This document shows, piece by piece, positions 51,348 through 59,384 of a stretch of 61,075 bases of DNA. Source of the DNA: Chloroflexota bacterium (GTDB lineage: Bacteria > Chloroflexota > Dehalococcoidia > UBA3495); the NCBI GenBank assembly GCA_022563275.1, contig JADFNR010000003.1:1-61075 (forward strand), in the 5' to 3' direction. Each line of letters opens with the position of its first letter. Positions within the stretch are counted from its first letter, which is position 1. The notes under the pieces are model-generated. The model was not told the DNA's origin. It did no database searches and saw only the letters and a list, made by a program, of their open reading frames with translations. Made by a program: the position numbers and the translations under genes.

Positions 51348-52568
51348 ATGGTAACGACGATCAACGATGACATGTTCACCGCGGACGTTATTCAGGACCC
51401 GTACCCGTACTACGGCCGGATCAGGGACGAAGACCCGGTCCATTGGAACGAGCTTTACGAACTTTGGGTGATCACCAGGCACGACGACCTGGTTTGGCTC
51501 ACCCGGAACCATGAGCAGTTCTCCAACGCGGTGTTCGTGAACGACCCGCGCCCGGCATACCCCGCGATCTATGAATCGGACACCGAACTCTACGACTACG
51601 TGCGGGCCTATAACGGCAAGCAGTTCATCCAATACGACCGGCCGGAACACCTGGCGATGCGGAAGGTCGTGCACGGCTATTTCACCCCCAAATCCATGGA
51701 GGAATGGCGGCCGCTGGTGAAGTCGGCCATCGCGGAACTTCTGGACGCAGCCGAGGAAAAAGGTGAAGTGGACCTGATGCGGGACTTGGCCGTCCCCCTC
51801 CCGGTCCTAGTCATCGCCGAGATGATGGGTGTGCCTGAGTCGGAACGTGGGCACATCAGGATGTTGGCCGAGAAATTGCTCAACATCGGCCGTGGCGAGC
51901 CCGACCGCATGCGTCCTCTGACCGAAGGCATGAAGGGGATGATCGAGTATGTGAACCCCATGGTCGACGAGCGGATCGACAACCCCAAAGACGACTTTAT
52001 CTCGGTGCTCGCCGGCGGGGAGAAGGCAGGTGTTTTCACCCGGGAGCAGGTGCTGGTGAATGCCTCGCTGCTGTTGCTGGCCGGTCACGAGACCACCATC
52101 AACCTGATCTGCAACGGCACCCTGGCGTTCATGAATAACCGCGACCAGTGGGACCTGTTGAAGTCTGACCCTCAAGGCTTGATGGTCCGGGCCACCGAAG
52201 AAGCCCTGCGGTACGACTCGCCTGTGAAGTCGATCCAACGGCTCGCCTCGGAAGACGTGGAGATGCGCGGGAAGCAGATCAAGAAGGACGACCGTATCCG
52301 CTGGTTCATGTCCTCGGCCAACCGCGACCCCAACAAGTTCGAGAACCCCGACACGATGGACATCACCCGGTGGCCCAACCCCCACGTGGCCTTTGGCGCT
52401 GGGGTCCACCACTGCCTGGGCGCCACCATCGCCAGGGTCGAGGGTCAGGAAGTGTTCAGTGCGCTTGCGGAGCGGTACCCGAATCTGGAACTGAAGACCC
52501 ATGACATGGAGTACCAGCCCAGCATCACCTTCCGCTCTATCAAGAGTCTGCCCGTTTCGCTTAATTAG
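51348..52568 (+). CDS. Cytochrome P450 (tandem copy 1)
   Basis: A soluble 406-residue bacterial-type P450. The oxygen-activation helix is LLLLAGHETTIN (about residues 241-252), the ExxR pair is E285/R288 (EALR), and the heme-binding loop FGAGVHHCLGAT has Cys356 as the thiolate ligand. It would hydroxylate or demethylate an unknown substrate using a separate ferredoxin and reductase, neither of which is next to it. Copies 2 and 3 follow with the same length and very similar sequence, so recent tandem duplication is clear. Confidence 0.96.
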   Translation: MVTTINDDMFTADVIQDPYPYYGRIRDEDPVHWNELYELWVITRHDDLVWLTRNHEQFSNAVFVNDPRPAYPAIYESDTELYDYVRAYNGKQFIQYDRPEHLAMRKVVHGYFTPKSMEEWRPLVKSAIAELLDAAEEKGEVDLMRDLAVPLPVLVIAEMMGVPESERGHIRMLAEKLLNIGRGEPDRMRPLTEGMKGMIEYVNPMVDERIDNPKDDFISVLAGGEKAGVFTREQVLVNASLLLLAGHETTINLICNGTLAFMNNRDQWDLLKSDPQGLMVRATEEALRYDSPVKSIQRLASEDVEMRGKQIKKDDRIRWFMSSANRDPNKFENPDTMDITRWPNPHVAFGAGVHHCLGATIARVEGQEVFSALAERYPNLELKTHDMEYQPSITFRSIKSLPVSLN

Positions 52569-52614
52569 CGTTCAGGTAAAGGTACTGGGGACCAAGCCCC
52601 AATCGTGACTTCCA

Positions 52615-52653
52615 AAACCGGCTCCAGGTGTAAGTTTCACCGGGAGCCGGTTT
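52615..52653 (+). terminator. P450 cassette terminator 1
   Basis: AAACCGGCTCC and GGAGCCGGTTT form a long stem, with inner GGTG/CACC pairs and a TAAGTTT loop. ACGTTTT follows. The same hairpin ends the other two cassettes. Confidence 0.8.
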
Positions 52654-52695
52654 ACGTTTTGCCAGTATCTCTTTCCCTCAGGTAAGCTGGTATCG

Positions 52696-52724
52696 TTGAC
52701 AGATAATCATTATTCTATTAGTGT
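52696..52724 (+). promoter_or_regulatory. P450 cassette promoter 2
   Basis: TTGACA, 17 nt, then TAGTGT, within the conserved block ATTCTATTAGTGTT. It starts 75 nt before the second P450 ATG. Confidence 0.6.
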
Positions 52725-52770
52725 TCCAGTAACCAAAATAGACCCAAATTTGGACGTTTATGGTGGTGTA

Positions 52771-53991
52771 ATGGTAACGACGATCAACGATGACATGTTC
52801 TCCCCGGAAGTCATTCAGGACCCCTACCGTTATTACGGCCGGATCAGGGACGAAGACCCCGTTCACTGGAATGAACTATACGAACTCTGGGTGATCACCA
52901 GGCACGACGACCTCGTCTGGATGACCCGGAACCACGAGCAGTTCTCAAATGCCGTGATGGCCAATGACCCTCGCCCGGCATATCCCGCGATCAACGAGTC
53001 GGATAACGAACTCTACGAATATACGCGGGCTTACCAGGCCGATATGTTCATCCAATTCGACCGGCCGGAGCACCTGGCGATGCGGAAGGTCGTTCACGCT
53101 TACTTCACGCCCAAATCCATGGAGGAATGGCGGCCACTGGTTAAGTCGGCCACAAATGATCTTCTGGACGTGGCTGAGGCCAAGGGTGAAGTGGACCTGA
53201 TGCGGGACCTGGCCGTGCCCCTGCCCGTTCTCGTTATCGCCGAGATGATGGGCGTGCCCGAATCGGAACGCGGGCATATCAGGATGTTGGCTGAAAAATT
53301 ACTGAACCTCGGCCGGGGTGAGCCCAACCGCTTGCAGGTGCTGGCCGAAGGCATGAGAGGGATGGACGAATACGTGAATCCCATGGTCGAGGAGCGGATG
53401 CTCAACCCTAAAGACGACTTTATTTCGGTGCTTGCCGGCGGCGAGAAGTCGGGTGTGTTCACTCGGGAACAGGTTCTGATCAACACCGCGCTGCTATTGT
53501 TGGCTGGTCACGAGACCACCATCAACTTGATCTGCAACGGCACCCTGGCCTTCATGAACAACCGCGACCAATGGGACCTGCTGAAGTCCGACACCCAAGG
53601 CTTTATGGTCAGGGCCACCGAAGAAGCCCTGCGGTACGACCCGCCGGTCAAGTCCATCACGCGTATCGCCGCGGAGGACGTGGAGATGCGCGGGAAGACG
53701 ATTAAAAAGGACGACCGTATCCGCTGGTTCATGTCCTCGGCTAACCGCGATCCCAACAAATTCGAGAACCCGGACGTGATGGACATCACCCGGTGGCCGA
53801 ATCCCCACGTGGCCTTCGGCGCCGGTATCCACCACTGCCTGGGCGCCACCATCGCCAGGGTTGAGGGGCAAGAAGTGTTCAGTGCGCTGGCCGACCGGTA
53901 CCCCAATATGGAATTGAAGACCACTGAGATGGAGTATCAGCCCAGCATCACCTTCCGCTCCATCAAGAGCCTGCCCGTTTCTCTAAATTAA
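52771..53991 (+). CDS. Cytochrome P450 (tandem copy 2)
   Basis: It is 406 residues long, as in copy 1, with the same AGHETT, EALR and FGAGIHHCLGAT signatures. The ATG at 52771 (MVTTINDDMF) is chosen by alignment with the other copies; an upstream in-frame ATG-like start at 52696 lies inside the promoter. Differences from copy 1 cluster in the region after DPRPAYPAI (residues about 75-95), which includes a likely substrate-contact segment, hinting at altered specificity. Confidence 0.96.
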   Translation: MVTTINDDMFSPEVIQDPYRYYGRIRDEDPVHWNELYELWVITRHDDLVWMTRNHEQFSNAVMANDPRPAYPAINESDNELYEYTRAYQADMFIQFDRPEHLAMRKVVHAYFTPKSMEEWRPLVKSATNDLLDVAEAKGEVDLMRDLAVPLPVLVIAEMMGVPESERGHIRMLAEKLLNLGRGEPNRLQVLAEGMRGMDEYVNPMVEERMLNPKDDFISVLAGGEKSGVFTREQVLINTALLLLAGHETTINLICNGTLAFMNNRDQWDLLKSDTQGFMVRATEEALRYDPPVKSITRIAAEDVEMRGKTIKKDDRIRWFMSSANRDPNKFENPDVMDITRWPNPHVAFGAGIHHCLGATIARVEGQEVFSALADRYPNMELKTTEMEYQPSITFRSIKSLPVSLN

Positions 53992-54023
53992 ACCGCAGGC
54001 TTGCCCCAAGTTGGAGTTCCAGA

Positions 54024-54058
54024 ACCGGCTCCCGGTGACATTGACACCGGGAGCCGGT
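54024..54058 (+). terminator. P450 cassette terminator 2
   Basis: ACCGGCTCCCGGTG and CACCGGGAGCCGGT are perfect 14-nt inverse arms around ACATTGA. ATGTTT follows. Confidence 0.8.
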
Positions 54059-54136
54059 ATGTTTCTGTAACCCCCGGTCGGTTGCCGCCGCGAGAGTACT
54101 CCGGACTATGACGCACCCATCGGTGCGCTGCCTTCG

Positions 54137-54165
54137 TTGACAATTAATCACTATTCCATTAGGGT
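54137..54165 (+). promoter_or_regulatory. P450 cassette promoter 3
   Basis: TTGACA, 17 nt, then TAGGGT in ATTCCATTAGGGTTTCA. It starts 75 nt before the third P450 ATG. Confidence 0.6.
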
Positions 54166-54211
54166 TTCATCAGCCGCGCTCAGGCACAATATGCAGGTAT
54201 TTGGTGGAGCA

Positions 54212-55432
54212 ATGGTAACTGCGATCAACGACAACATGTTCACTGCGGAAGTCATGCAAGACCCCTACCATTATTACGGGCGCATCAGGGATGAAGACCC
54301 GGTCCACTGGAACGAGCTATACGAACTGTGGGTAATCACCAGGCATGACGACCTGGTCTGGATGACCCGGAACCATGAGCAATTCTCCAACGCCGTGTTC
54401 GCCAACGACCCCCGCCCGGCCTATCCGCCGATCAATGAGTCGGACAACGAGCTGTATGACTTCATGAAGGCTGCCAATCAGCAGCGCTTCATCCAGTATG
54501 ACCGCCCGGAACACCTGGAGATGCGGAAAGTCATGCACGCCTATTTCACTCCCAAGTCCATGGAGGAATGGCGGCCGCTTATTAAATCGGCCATTACCGA
54601 CCTCCTGGATGCGGCCGAAGAAAGGGGTGAGGTGGACTTGATGCGGGACCTGGCCGTGCCCCTGCCGGTCCTGGTCATCGCCGAGATGATGGGCGTGCCT
54701 GAGTCGGAGCGTTCCCACATCAGGATGCTGGCCGAGAAATTGCTGCATAACGGCAGAAGCGAACCCGACCGCATGCGGATCGTAGTCGAAGGTATCAAGG
54801 GGATGAACGACTACGTGAATCCCATCGTGGAAGACCGGATGGTCAACCCCAAAGACGACTTTATATCGGTGCTCGCCGGCGGAGAGAAATCCGGTGTTTT
54901 CACGCGGGAGCAGGTGCTGGGCAACACAGCGCTGTTGCTGCTGGCCGGGCACGAGACGACCATCAACCTGATCTGCAACGGCACCCTGTCATTCATGAAC
55001 AACCGCGACCAATGGGACCTTTTAATTACCGACCCCGAGGGATTGATGGTCCGGGCCACTGAGGAAGCCCTGCGTCACGACTCCCCGGTAAAGTCTCTCC
55101 AGCGCATCGCCACGGAAGACGTGGAGATACGCGGGAAGCACATCAAGAAGGACGACCGTATCCGCTGGTTCATGTCCTCGGCCAACCGTGACCCCGACAA
55201 GTTCGAGAACCCCGACGCTATGGACATCACCAGGTGGCCCAACGCCCACGTGGCTTTCGGCGCCGGCATCCACCACTGCCTGGGAGCCACCCTCGCCAGG
55301 GTCGAGGGACAAGAAGTATTCAGGGCGTTGGCGGAACGGTACCCCAATCTACAGCTAAAGAACCAAGACATGGAGTATAGGGAAAGCATCACTTTCCGCT
55401 CGATCATGGAAATGCCGGTTTCACTGAACTAG
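54212..55432 (+). CDS. Cytochrome P450 (tandem copy 3)
   Basis: The third 406-residue paralogue. AGHETT, EALR and FGAGIHHCLGAT are intact, so it should be active. It differs more from copies 1 and 2 than they do from each other, especially around residues 80-93 (ELYDFMKAANQQRF) and at the C-terminus (EYRESITFRSIMEMPVSLN). The start is set by alignment with the other copies. It has its own promoter and terminator like the others. Confidence 0.96.
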   Translation: MVTAINDNMFTAEVMQDPYHYYGRIRDEDPVHWNELYELWVITRHDDLVWMTRNHEQFSNAVFANDPRPAYPPINESDNELYDFMKAANQQRFIQYDRPEHLEMRKVMHAYFTPKSMEEWRPLIKSAITDLLDAAEERGEVDLMRDLAVPLPVLVIAEMMGVPESERSHIRMLAEKLLHNGRSEPDRMRIVVEGIKGMNDYVNPIVEDRMVNPKDDFISVLAGGEKSGVFTREQVLGNTALLLLAGHETTINLICNGTLSFMNNRDQWDLLITDPEGLMVRATEEALRHDSPVKSLQRIATEDVEIRGKHIKKDDRIRWFMSSANRDPDKFENPDAMDITRWPNAHVAFGAGIHHCLGATLARVEGQEVFRALAERYPNLQLKNQDMEYRESITFRSIMEMPVSLN

Positions 55433-55464
55433 CCCACAGCCTGCTCCCAAGATTGAACTCCAAT

Positions 55465-55499
55465 ACCGGCTCCCGGTGACATTGACACCGGGAGCCGGT
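55465..55499 (+). terminator. P450 cassette terminator 3
   Basis: The same 14-nt inverse arms as terminator 2 around ACATTGA (ACCGGCTCCCGGTG / CACCGGGAGCCGGT), followed by TTACAT. Confidence 0.75.
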
Positions 55500-55630
55500 T
55501 TACATATTGTGATATCGTTGCCAGCACAGCCTCGGGTTACTTCAGGATAGGCTGAGAGTCCGGGGGAGAAGGGTTGAGGATGGGCCGTATATTCGGGGCG
55601 ATTCGGACCGGCCACTGGGCCAATGATATT

Positions 55631-55678
55631 TGTGGGTCTTTAAGTCCACCGCGCACATGCCGCGGGTGGGCTTTTTTT
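55631..55678 (+). promoter_or_regulatory. Terminator with possible antiterminator upstream of the HAS-barrel gene
   Basis: TCCACCGCG and CGCGGGTGGG form a hairpin followed by seven T, ending 15 nt before the start codon at 55693. The 5' arm (AAGTCCAC) can instead pair with GTGGGTCTT just upstream (about 55632-55640), giving a mutually exclusive structure. It may be an attenuator for the HerA pair or a backup terminator after the P450 genes. Confidence 0.5.
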
Positions 55679-55692
55679 ATGGTGTCACGGCG

Positions 55693-56307
55693 ATGACCTC
55701 GCCATCGGCTAACAACTCCGGACCGTTGATGGCCCGCAGGGTGGGGGAGGTCGTTGAGTCCACATCCACGTCGTTTGTGGCCCAGTGCTACCAACTGGAG
55801 GGCGCCCCGGCCCTGGGGGGACTGGTGCGCACCGATTCCCCCGATATCTACGGTGTGGTCGGACGCGTCACCACCGAGCCTTTGGACTCGGCTCGGCCCG
55901 TGCTGGCCCGTGGCGAAGACGCCGGTTCGGAAGAAGACGTGATCCGGGACAACCCCCAACTGGCCCGGCTGCTGACCTCCCGCTTTGAGGTTTTCATCGC
56001 CGGACATGTGGAGGACGGCGTCACCCACCAATACCTCCCTCCGAGGCCGCCCCGGGTCCATTCCTTCGTCTACGCCTGCAGCCCGGAAGAGACTTCCCTG
56101 TTCACTAGCCGGTTGGACCTGCTGCGGCTGTTGCTCAACTCGGGTGCGTCCCATGCTGATGAGATAGTCGGGGCATTCATCAGGCAAGCGGCCCCGTCCC
56201 ATGACCAACCGGACGATTTCCTGGCCCATGTCTGCCGGACGTTGGCCGTGGAACTCGCCGCCGACGTTGCCCGGCTGAACTCCATTTTGCGGAGGATCGC
56301 GCCGTGA
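55693..56307 (+). CDS. HAS-barrel-like protein paired with HerA ATPase
   Basis: A 204-residue protein. Its N-terminal half (RRVGEVVESTSTSFVAQCYQLEGAPALGGLVRTDSPDIYGVVGRV) looks like the HAS-barrel found at the N-terminus of HerA-type ATPases. The C-terminal half is helical (DLLRLLLNSGASHADEIVGAFIRQ). I chose ATG 55693; an upstream start would run through the terminator. Its TGA overlaps the GTG of the ATPase (GTGA), so the two are translationally coupled. It occupies the place of the NurA nuclease but shows no nuclease motif; a regulatory or clamp-like role is inferred. Confidence 0.78.
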   Translation: MTSPSANNSGPLMARRVGEVVESTSTSFVAQCYQLEGAPALGGLVRTDSPDIYGVVGRVTTEPLDSARPVLARGEDAGSEEDVIRDNPQLARLLTSRFEVFIAGHVEDGVTHQYLPPRPPRVHSFVYACSPEETSLFTSRLDLLRLLLNSGASHADEIVGAFIRQAAPSHDQPDDFLAHVCRTLAVELAADVARLNSILRRIAP

Positions 56308-57968
56308 CCCAGTCTCATGAGACCAACGGCGCAAATCGCGGCCAGACGGCCCCGGAGCAAGGCCAGCCGTTGGGCATGGTCATCGAAGGCTCGGTGTCCA
56401 ACGGCGTCGAGGTCCGGCTGGACCCCGGAGTCTCGGTGGAACAGGTGAAGGTCGGGACGTTCGTGACGCTGCAGGGGACCAACAGCCGGTTCTTCGGCGT
56501 GGTCACCGACGTAGGCCTGGGCAGCACCGACCCCCGCCTGAAATACACTCCGCTGCCGGTGGATGACCCCTTCGTGGTCCAGGCCCTCCAGGGCACCGTC
56601 GCCTTTGGCACGGTATCGGTGCTGCCACAATTGACCATGCCCGACGTGCTGGGTGACGAACAACGTCCGGCCGCGGCCAAGAGCATTCCGGCCCATTTCT
56701 CCCGGGCGTTCACCGCTTCGCAGAAGGACGTGGAAACGGTCTTCGGCAGCGAAGAAGACGGCAATTTTTGGATCGGCAGTCCCCTGGACATGGAAACCAA
56801 GCTGTGCCTGGACCTAGGTGAACTGGTGAAACGGTCCATAGGGGTGTTTGGAAAAAGCGGCACGGGCAAGACCTTCCTCACCCGCCTGCTGCTGGCCGGG
56901 ATCATTCAGGGCGGCCAGGCGTCGTCGCTGATCTTTGACATGCACAGCGAATACGGCTGGCAGGGCCAGGACACCGATAAGGGAGTGACGGTCAAGGGCC
57001 TGAAACAACTCTTCGGCGCCAAGGTCTCAACCTTCACTCTGGACGAGGAGCACTCCCGCCGGCGGGGTGTGTCCACCGACGAAACGGTGAAATTGGGGTT
57101 CAATCACATCGAGCCAGAAGATGTTGAATTGCTCCGCCAGTCGCTGAACCTGTCCGAAGTCGCCGCCTCCGCCGCCTACAACTTGCGGGAGAAGTTCGGC
57201 GAGGAAAGCTGGCTCAAGGAATTCTTGGACGCCGGCCGGGGCGGTTCGCTGCTGGAGCTGGCCGACGAGCTCCAGGTCAACGCCGGCGCGTTACGCGCCC
57301 TCTACAACCGCATGGTCCGCTTCACTCGCCACGGGTTCATGGTGGAGCATAGCCGGGTGGACACCGCCGCCCAGATGATCGAGCACCTGGAACGGGGACA
57401 ACACGTGGTGCTGGAGTTTGGCCGTTACGGGGACGATGAGGCGGCCTATATCCTGGTCAGCAACCTCCTCACCCGCCGCATACACCGCAAATACGTCGAG
57501 GCCAAAGAGTCCGCCATGGGCGGCGCCGGGAAAGAACCGCGCCCGTTGGTCATCGTTATCGAGGAGGCCCACAAGTTCCTCAACTCCAGCGTGGCTTCCC
57601 AGACCATCTTCGGCATCATCGCCAGGGAACTGAGGAAGTATAACGTGACGCTGATGGTCATCGACCAGCGGCCCAGCGGCATCGACCCTGAAGTGCTGAG
57701 TCAGGTGGGCACCCGGTTCAGTTGCCTGTTGGACAATGAACGGGACATCGATGCGGTGCTTTCAGGGACGTCTGGAAGCCGGGCGCTCCGTTCCGTGTTG
57801 TCCCGATTGGAGGCGAAACAACAGGCCCTGGTGTTCGGCCACGCTCTGCCCCTGCCGGTGGTGGTCAGGATCCGTGATTACGGCCCCAAGTTCTATGAGA
57901 CGATTCAGGGTGGCGGGGATTCCGAAGCAGAGAAGAAACGCAAAGTAGACGAGTTATTTGGGGGCTAG
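56304..57968 (+). CDS. HerA-like DNA-translocating ATPase
   Basis: The 554-residue protein starts with GTG overlapping the previous stop. A HAS-barrel lies at residues about 22-110 (GMVIEGSVSNGVEV, GTFVTLQGTNSRFFGVVTDV), then Walker A GKSGTGKT (183-190), LIFDMHSEY, Walker B PLVIVIEEAHKF and the arginine-finger region IDQRPSGIDPEVLSQVGTRF. HerA hexamers pump DNA with NurA in end resection, or serve defence systems with SIR2 or nuclease partners. Here the only partner visible is the HAS-barrel protein. Confidence 0.92.
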   Translation: MTQSHETNGANRGQTAPEQGQPLGMVIEGSVSNGVEVRLDPGVSVEQVKVGTFVTLQGTNSRFFGVVTDVGLGSTDPRLKYTPLPVDDPFVVQALQGTVAFGTVSVLPQLTMPDVLGDEQRPAAAKSIPAHFSRAFTASQKDVETVFGSEEDGNFWIGSPLDMETKLCLDLGELVKRSIGVFGKSGTGKTFLTRLLLAGIIQGGQASSLIFDMHSEYGWQGQDTDKGVTVKGLKQLFGAKVSTFTLDEEHSRRRGVSTDETVKLGFNHIEPEDVELLRQSLNLSEVAASAAYNLREKFGEESWLKEFLDAGRGGSLLELADELQVNAGALRALYNRMVRFTRHGFMVEHSRVDTAAQMIEHLERGQHVVLEFGRYGDDEAAYILVSNLLTRRIHRKYVEAKESAMGGAGKEPRPLVIVIEEAHKFLNSSVASQTIFGIIARELRKYNVTLMVIDQRPSGIDPEVLSQVGTRFSCLLDNERDIDAVLSGTSGSRALRSVLSRLEAKQQALVFGHALPLPVVVRIRDYGPKFYETIQGGGDSEAEKKRKVDELFGG

Positions 57969-58015
57969 CCCCTTGGCAGGGCCGCTGATTGGGTAATGAC
58001 CGGGGTTACCAGAAC

Positions 58016-58090
58016 CGTTCGTGGTGAGCTCCGTCGAACCATGAACAGGCCGCAGACACGGTCCTTCGACGGAGCCAAGGACGAGCGGAT
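58016..58090. repeat. Family C palindromic repeat
   Basis: CGTTCGTGGTGAGCTCCGTC and GGTCCTTCGACGGAGC resemble the repeat at 8278-8400 and the fragment at 21820-21847. The halves are inverse and can fold back. Confidence 0.55.
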
Positions 58091-58119
58091 GATGATAATG
58101 GCTATGGCCAGACTAAGGG

Positions 58120-58704
58120 CTAACCCCTTTGGAGGGCTTCCAATTGGGCGATGATCTGTTGATTGGATGGCCGGTCGGCGTAGTTTCGGCCGATGTACTT
58201 CCAGCGGATGTTGCCGCTCTTGTCGATGATGAAGATTGACGGCGTGGCTAGGCGGTCCCTCAATAGATTGTAAACGCCGTATTGCCGGACCACTTCGGCT
58301 TTCGTGTCGAACAGGATTGGAAATCCCAGGTCCAGGAACTCGACGGCCCGTTCTGCTCCCTCCAATGTGTCGGTGCTCACCGCCAGCACCTCCGCGTCCA
58401 ACCTGCGGATAGCGTCGTAGTCCTCCCGCAACTCGACGAGTTGCTCGCGGCAGTAGATTCACCAGAACCCCCGGTAAAAGACCAACACCACGTTCCGCTC
58501 TCCGGCATATGAGGCCAACGACACATCGCGACGCAGGCCGCTGGGCAGCGTGAACTGGTACGCAGCCTCGGCGATTAAAACCTCTCCGGCCGACGGCGGC
58601 AAAGAATCTTCCGCGGATGTAAGCGCCCCGGCGCAGGCGGTTAACGCCAGCGCAAACAGGAGCGCGGTAAAGGGCAGTAATTTTCTTTTGGTGATCGTCG
58701 GCAT
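58120..58704 (-). CDS. Peroxiredoxin-like lipoprotein with UxxC motif (probable selenoprotein)
   Basis: Two frames in the same phase are separated by a single TGA at 58459-58461. Upstream is a lipoprotein signal (LLFALALTAC, lipobox C24) and NVVLVFYRGFW; downstream come IYCREQLVELREDY, VLAVSTD, GFPILFDTKAEVVRQYGVY and TPSIFIIDKSGNIRWKYIG, all typical AhpC/TSA-redoxin sequence. The TGA falls exactly where the first Cys of the FWCxYC motif belongs, giving U82-x-x-C85. A hairpin fitting a bacterial SECIS follows. If read as Sec, the product has 194 residues and is a membrane-anchored thiol/selenol peroxidase or reductase. A nonsense mutation is the alternative. No selA/B/C is in the window. Confidence 0.82.
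58426..58450 (-). promoter_or_regulatory. Candidate bacterial SECIS hairpin
   Basis: On the minus strand, CAACTC-GTC-GAGTTG is a perfect 6-bp stem with a 3-nt loop, extended by CCG/CGG across a bulge. The loop begins 22 nt after the UGA and its first base is G; known bacterial SECIS elements have the loop about 16-37 nt downstream with a G among the first two loop bases. Confidence 0.6.
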
Positions 58705-58867
58705 ACAGCAGGTACTGGAATCCTCTGCCTTTGATACGCATCTGGCTGCCCGCCGGATGGATTTCTATCTCCGCCTCCGGATTCAGTGGTCAGGCCAACA
58801 CCGGACCGGAGCCCAAGGCCCTGCCCTTTGGTCCCCGACGAAGTCCGAGCCAGGCCGGGGTCACCAT

Positions 58868-59257
58868 CTACGGCGTGTAAATCCGGACATATTCATTGTC
58901 TACCACGTCACCCTGCTCAGAGAACGTAAAGTTGGACGTGATCAGTCCGGTGGCCCCGCTGAACTCCCCATCGCCCTCGGTGATTCTCCAAATGACGGCG
59001 CCGTGGTTCAGTCCCGATACCGCACTGGGACCCATGTGCCCTACGCCAACGGTGGTGAATTTCAAACCGCCGCGGCCTGCGTAGTTGATGGTCCCAACTT
59101 CGTCAAACCCGTCACCCGTTAATACCACCTCAGACTCGAACGTTATGCTCTCCCCTTGTGGGCCCGTACCAGAACATTCCACATGGAAAGTGTTTTCTCG
59201 ACCCTCGACAGGCACTCCCTTACCCCTCGTTTCCGTAGCGAATACGAATTCTGCCAT
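58868..59257 (-). CDS. Hypothetical small beta-barrel-like protein
   Basis: A 129-residue protein with a perfect AAGGAGG before ATG 59257. It is rich in alternating polar/hydrophobic strands and Gly (ESEVVLTGDGFDEVGTINYAG, EGDGEFSGATGLITSNFTFSEQG). The GEFSGATG segment recalls the closing turn of dirigent/allene-oxide-cyclase-like and DUF3224-type barrels. No signal peptide or catalytic motif is seen. It stands between the selenoprotein and the metallo-hydrolase, both on the minus strand. Confidence 0.8.
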   Translation of the reverse strand: MAEFVFATETRGKGVPVEGRENTFHVECSGTGPQGESITFESEVVLTGDGFDEVGTINYAGRGGLKFTTVGVGHMGPSAVSGLNHGAVIWRITEGDGEFSGATGLITSNFTFSEQGDVVDNEYVRIYTP

Positions 59258-59384
59258 GGCGGCCTCCTTATTTGCTCTGCTCACGCGGCATAGGCGACTT
59301 TGAAGCCTAAAGATTGTAGCGATGTATCGGTCATTGTCAACAACATTGAGTGACGTCCGCCGGGTTCGGTTACCGGCTCGGCGG

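Noticed and set aside
55693..56307. Calling the small partner of HerA a NurA nuclease
   Set aside because: It is too short (204 residues) and shows no NurA acidic motif; the N-terminus resembles a HAS-barrel instead.
58120..58704. Treating the TGA as a nonsense mutation and calling two short genes or a pseudogene
   Set aside because: The TGA lies exactly at the redox Cys, the downstream frame is conserved, and a SECIS-like hairpin follows; selenocysteine explains all of these, though a mutation is not excluded.
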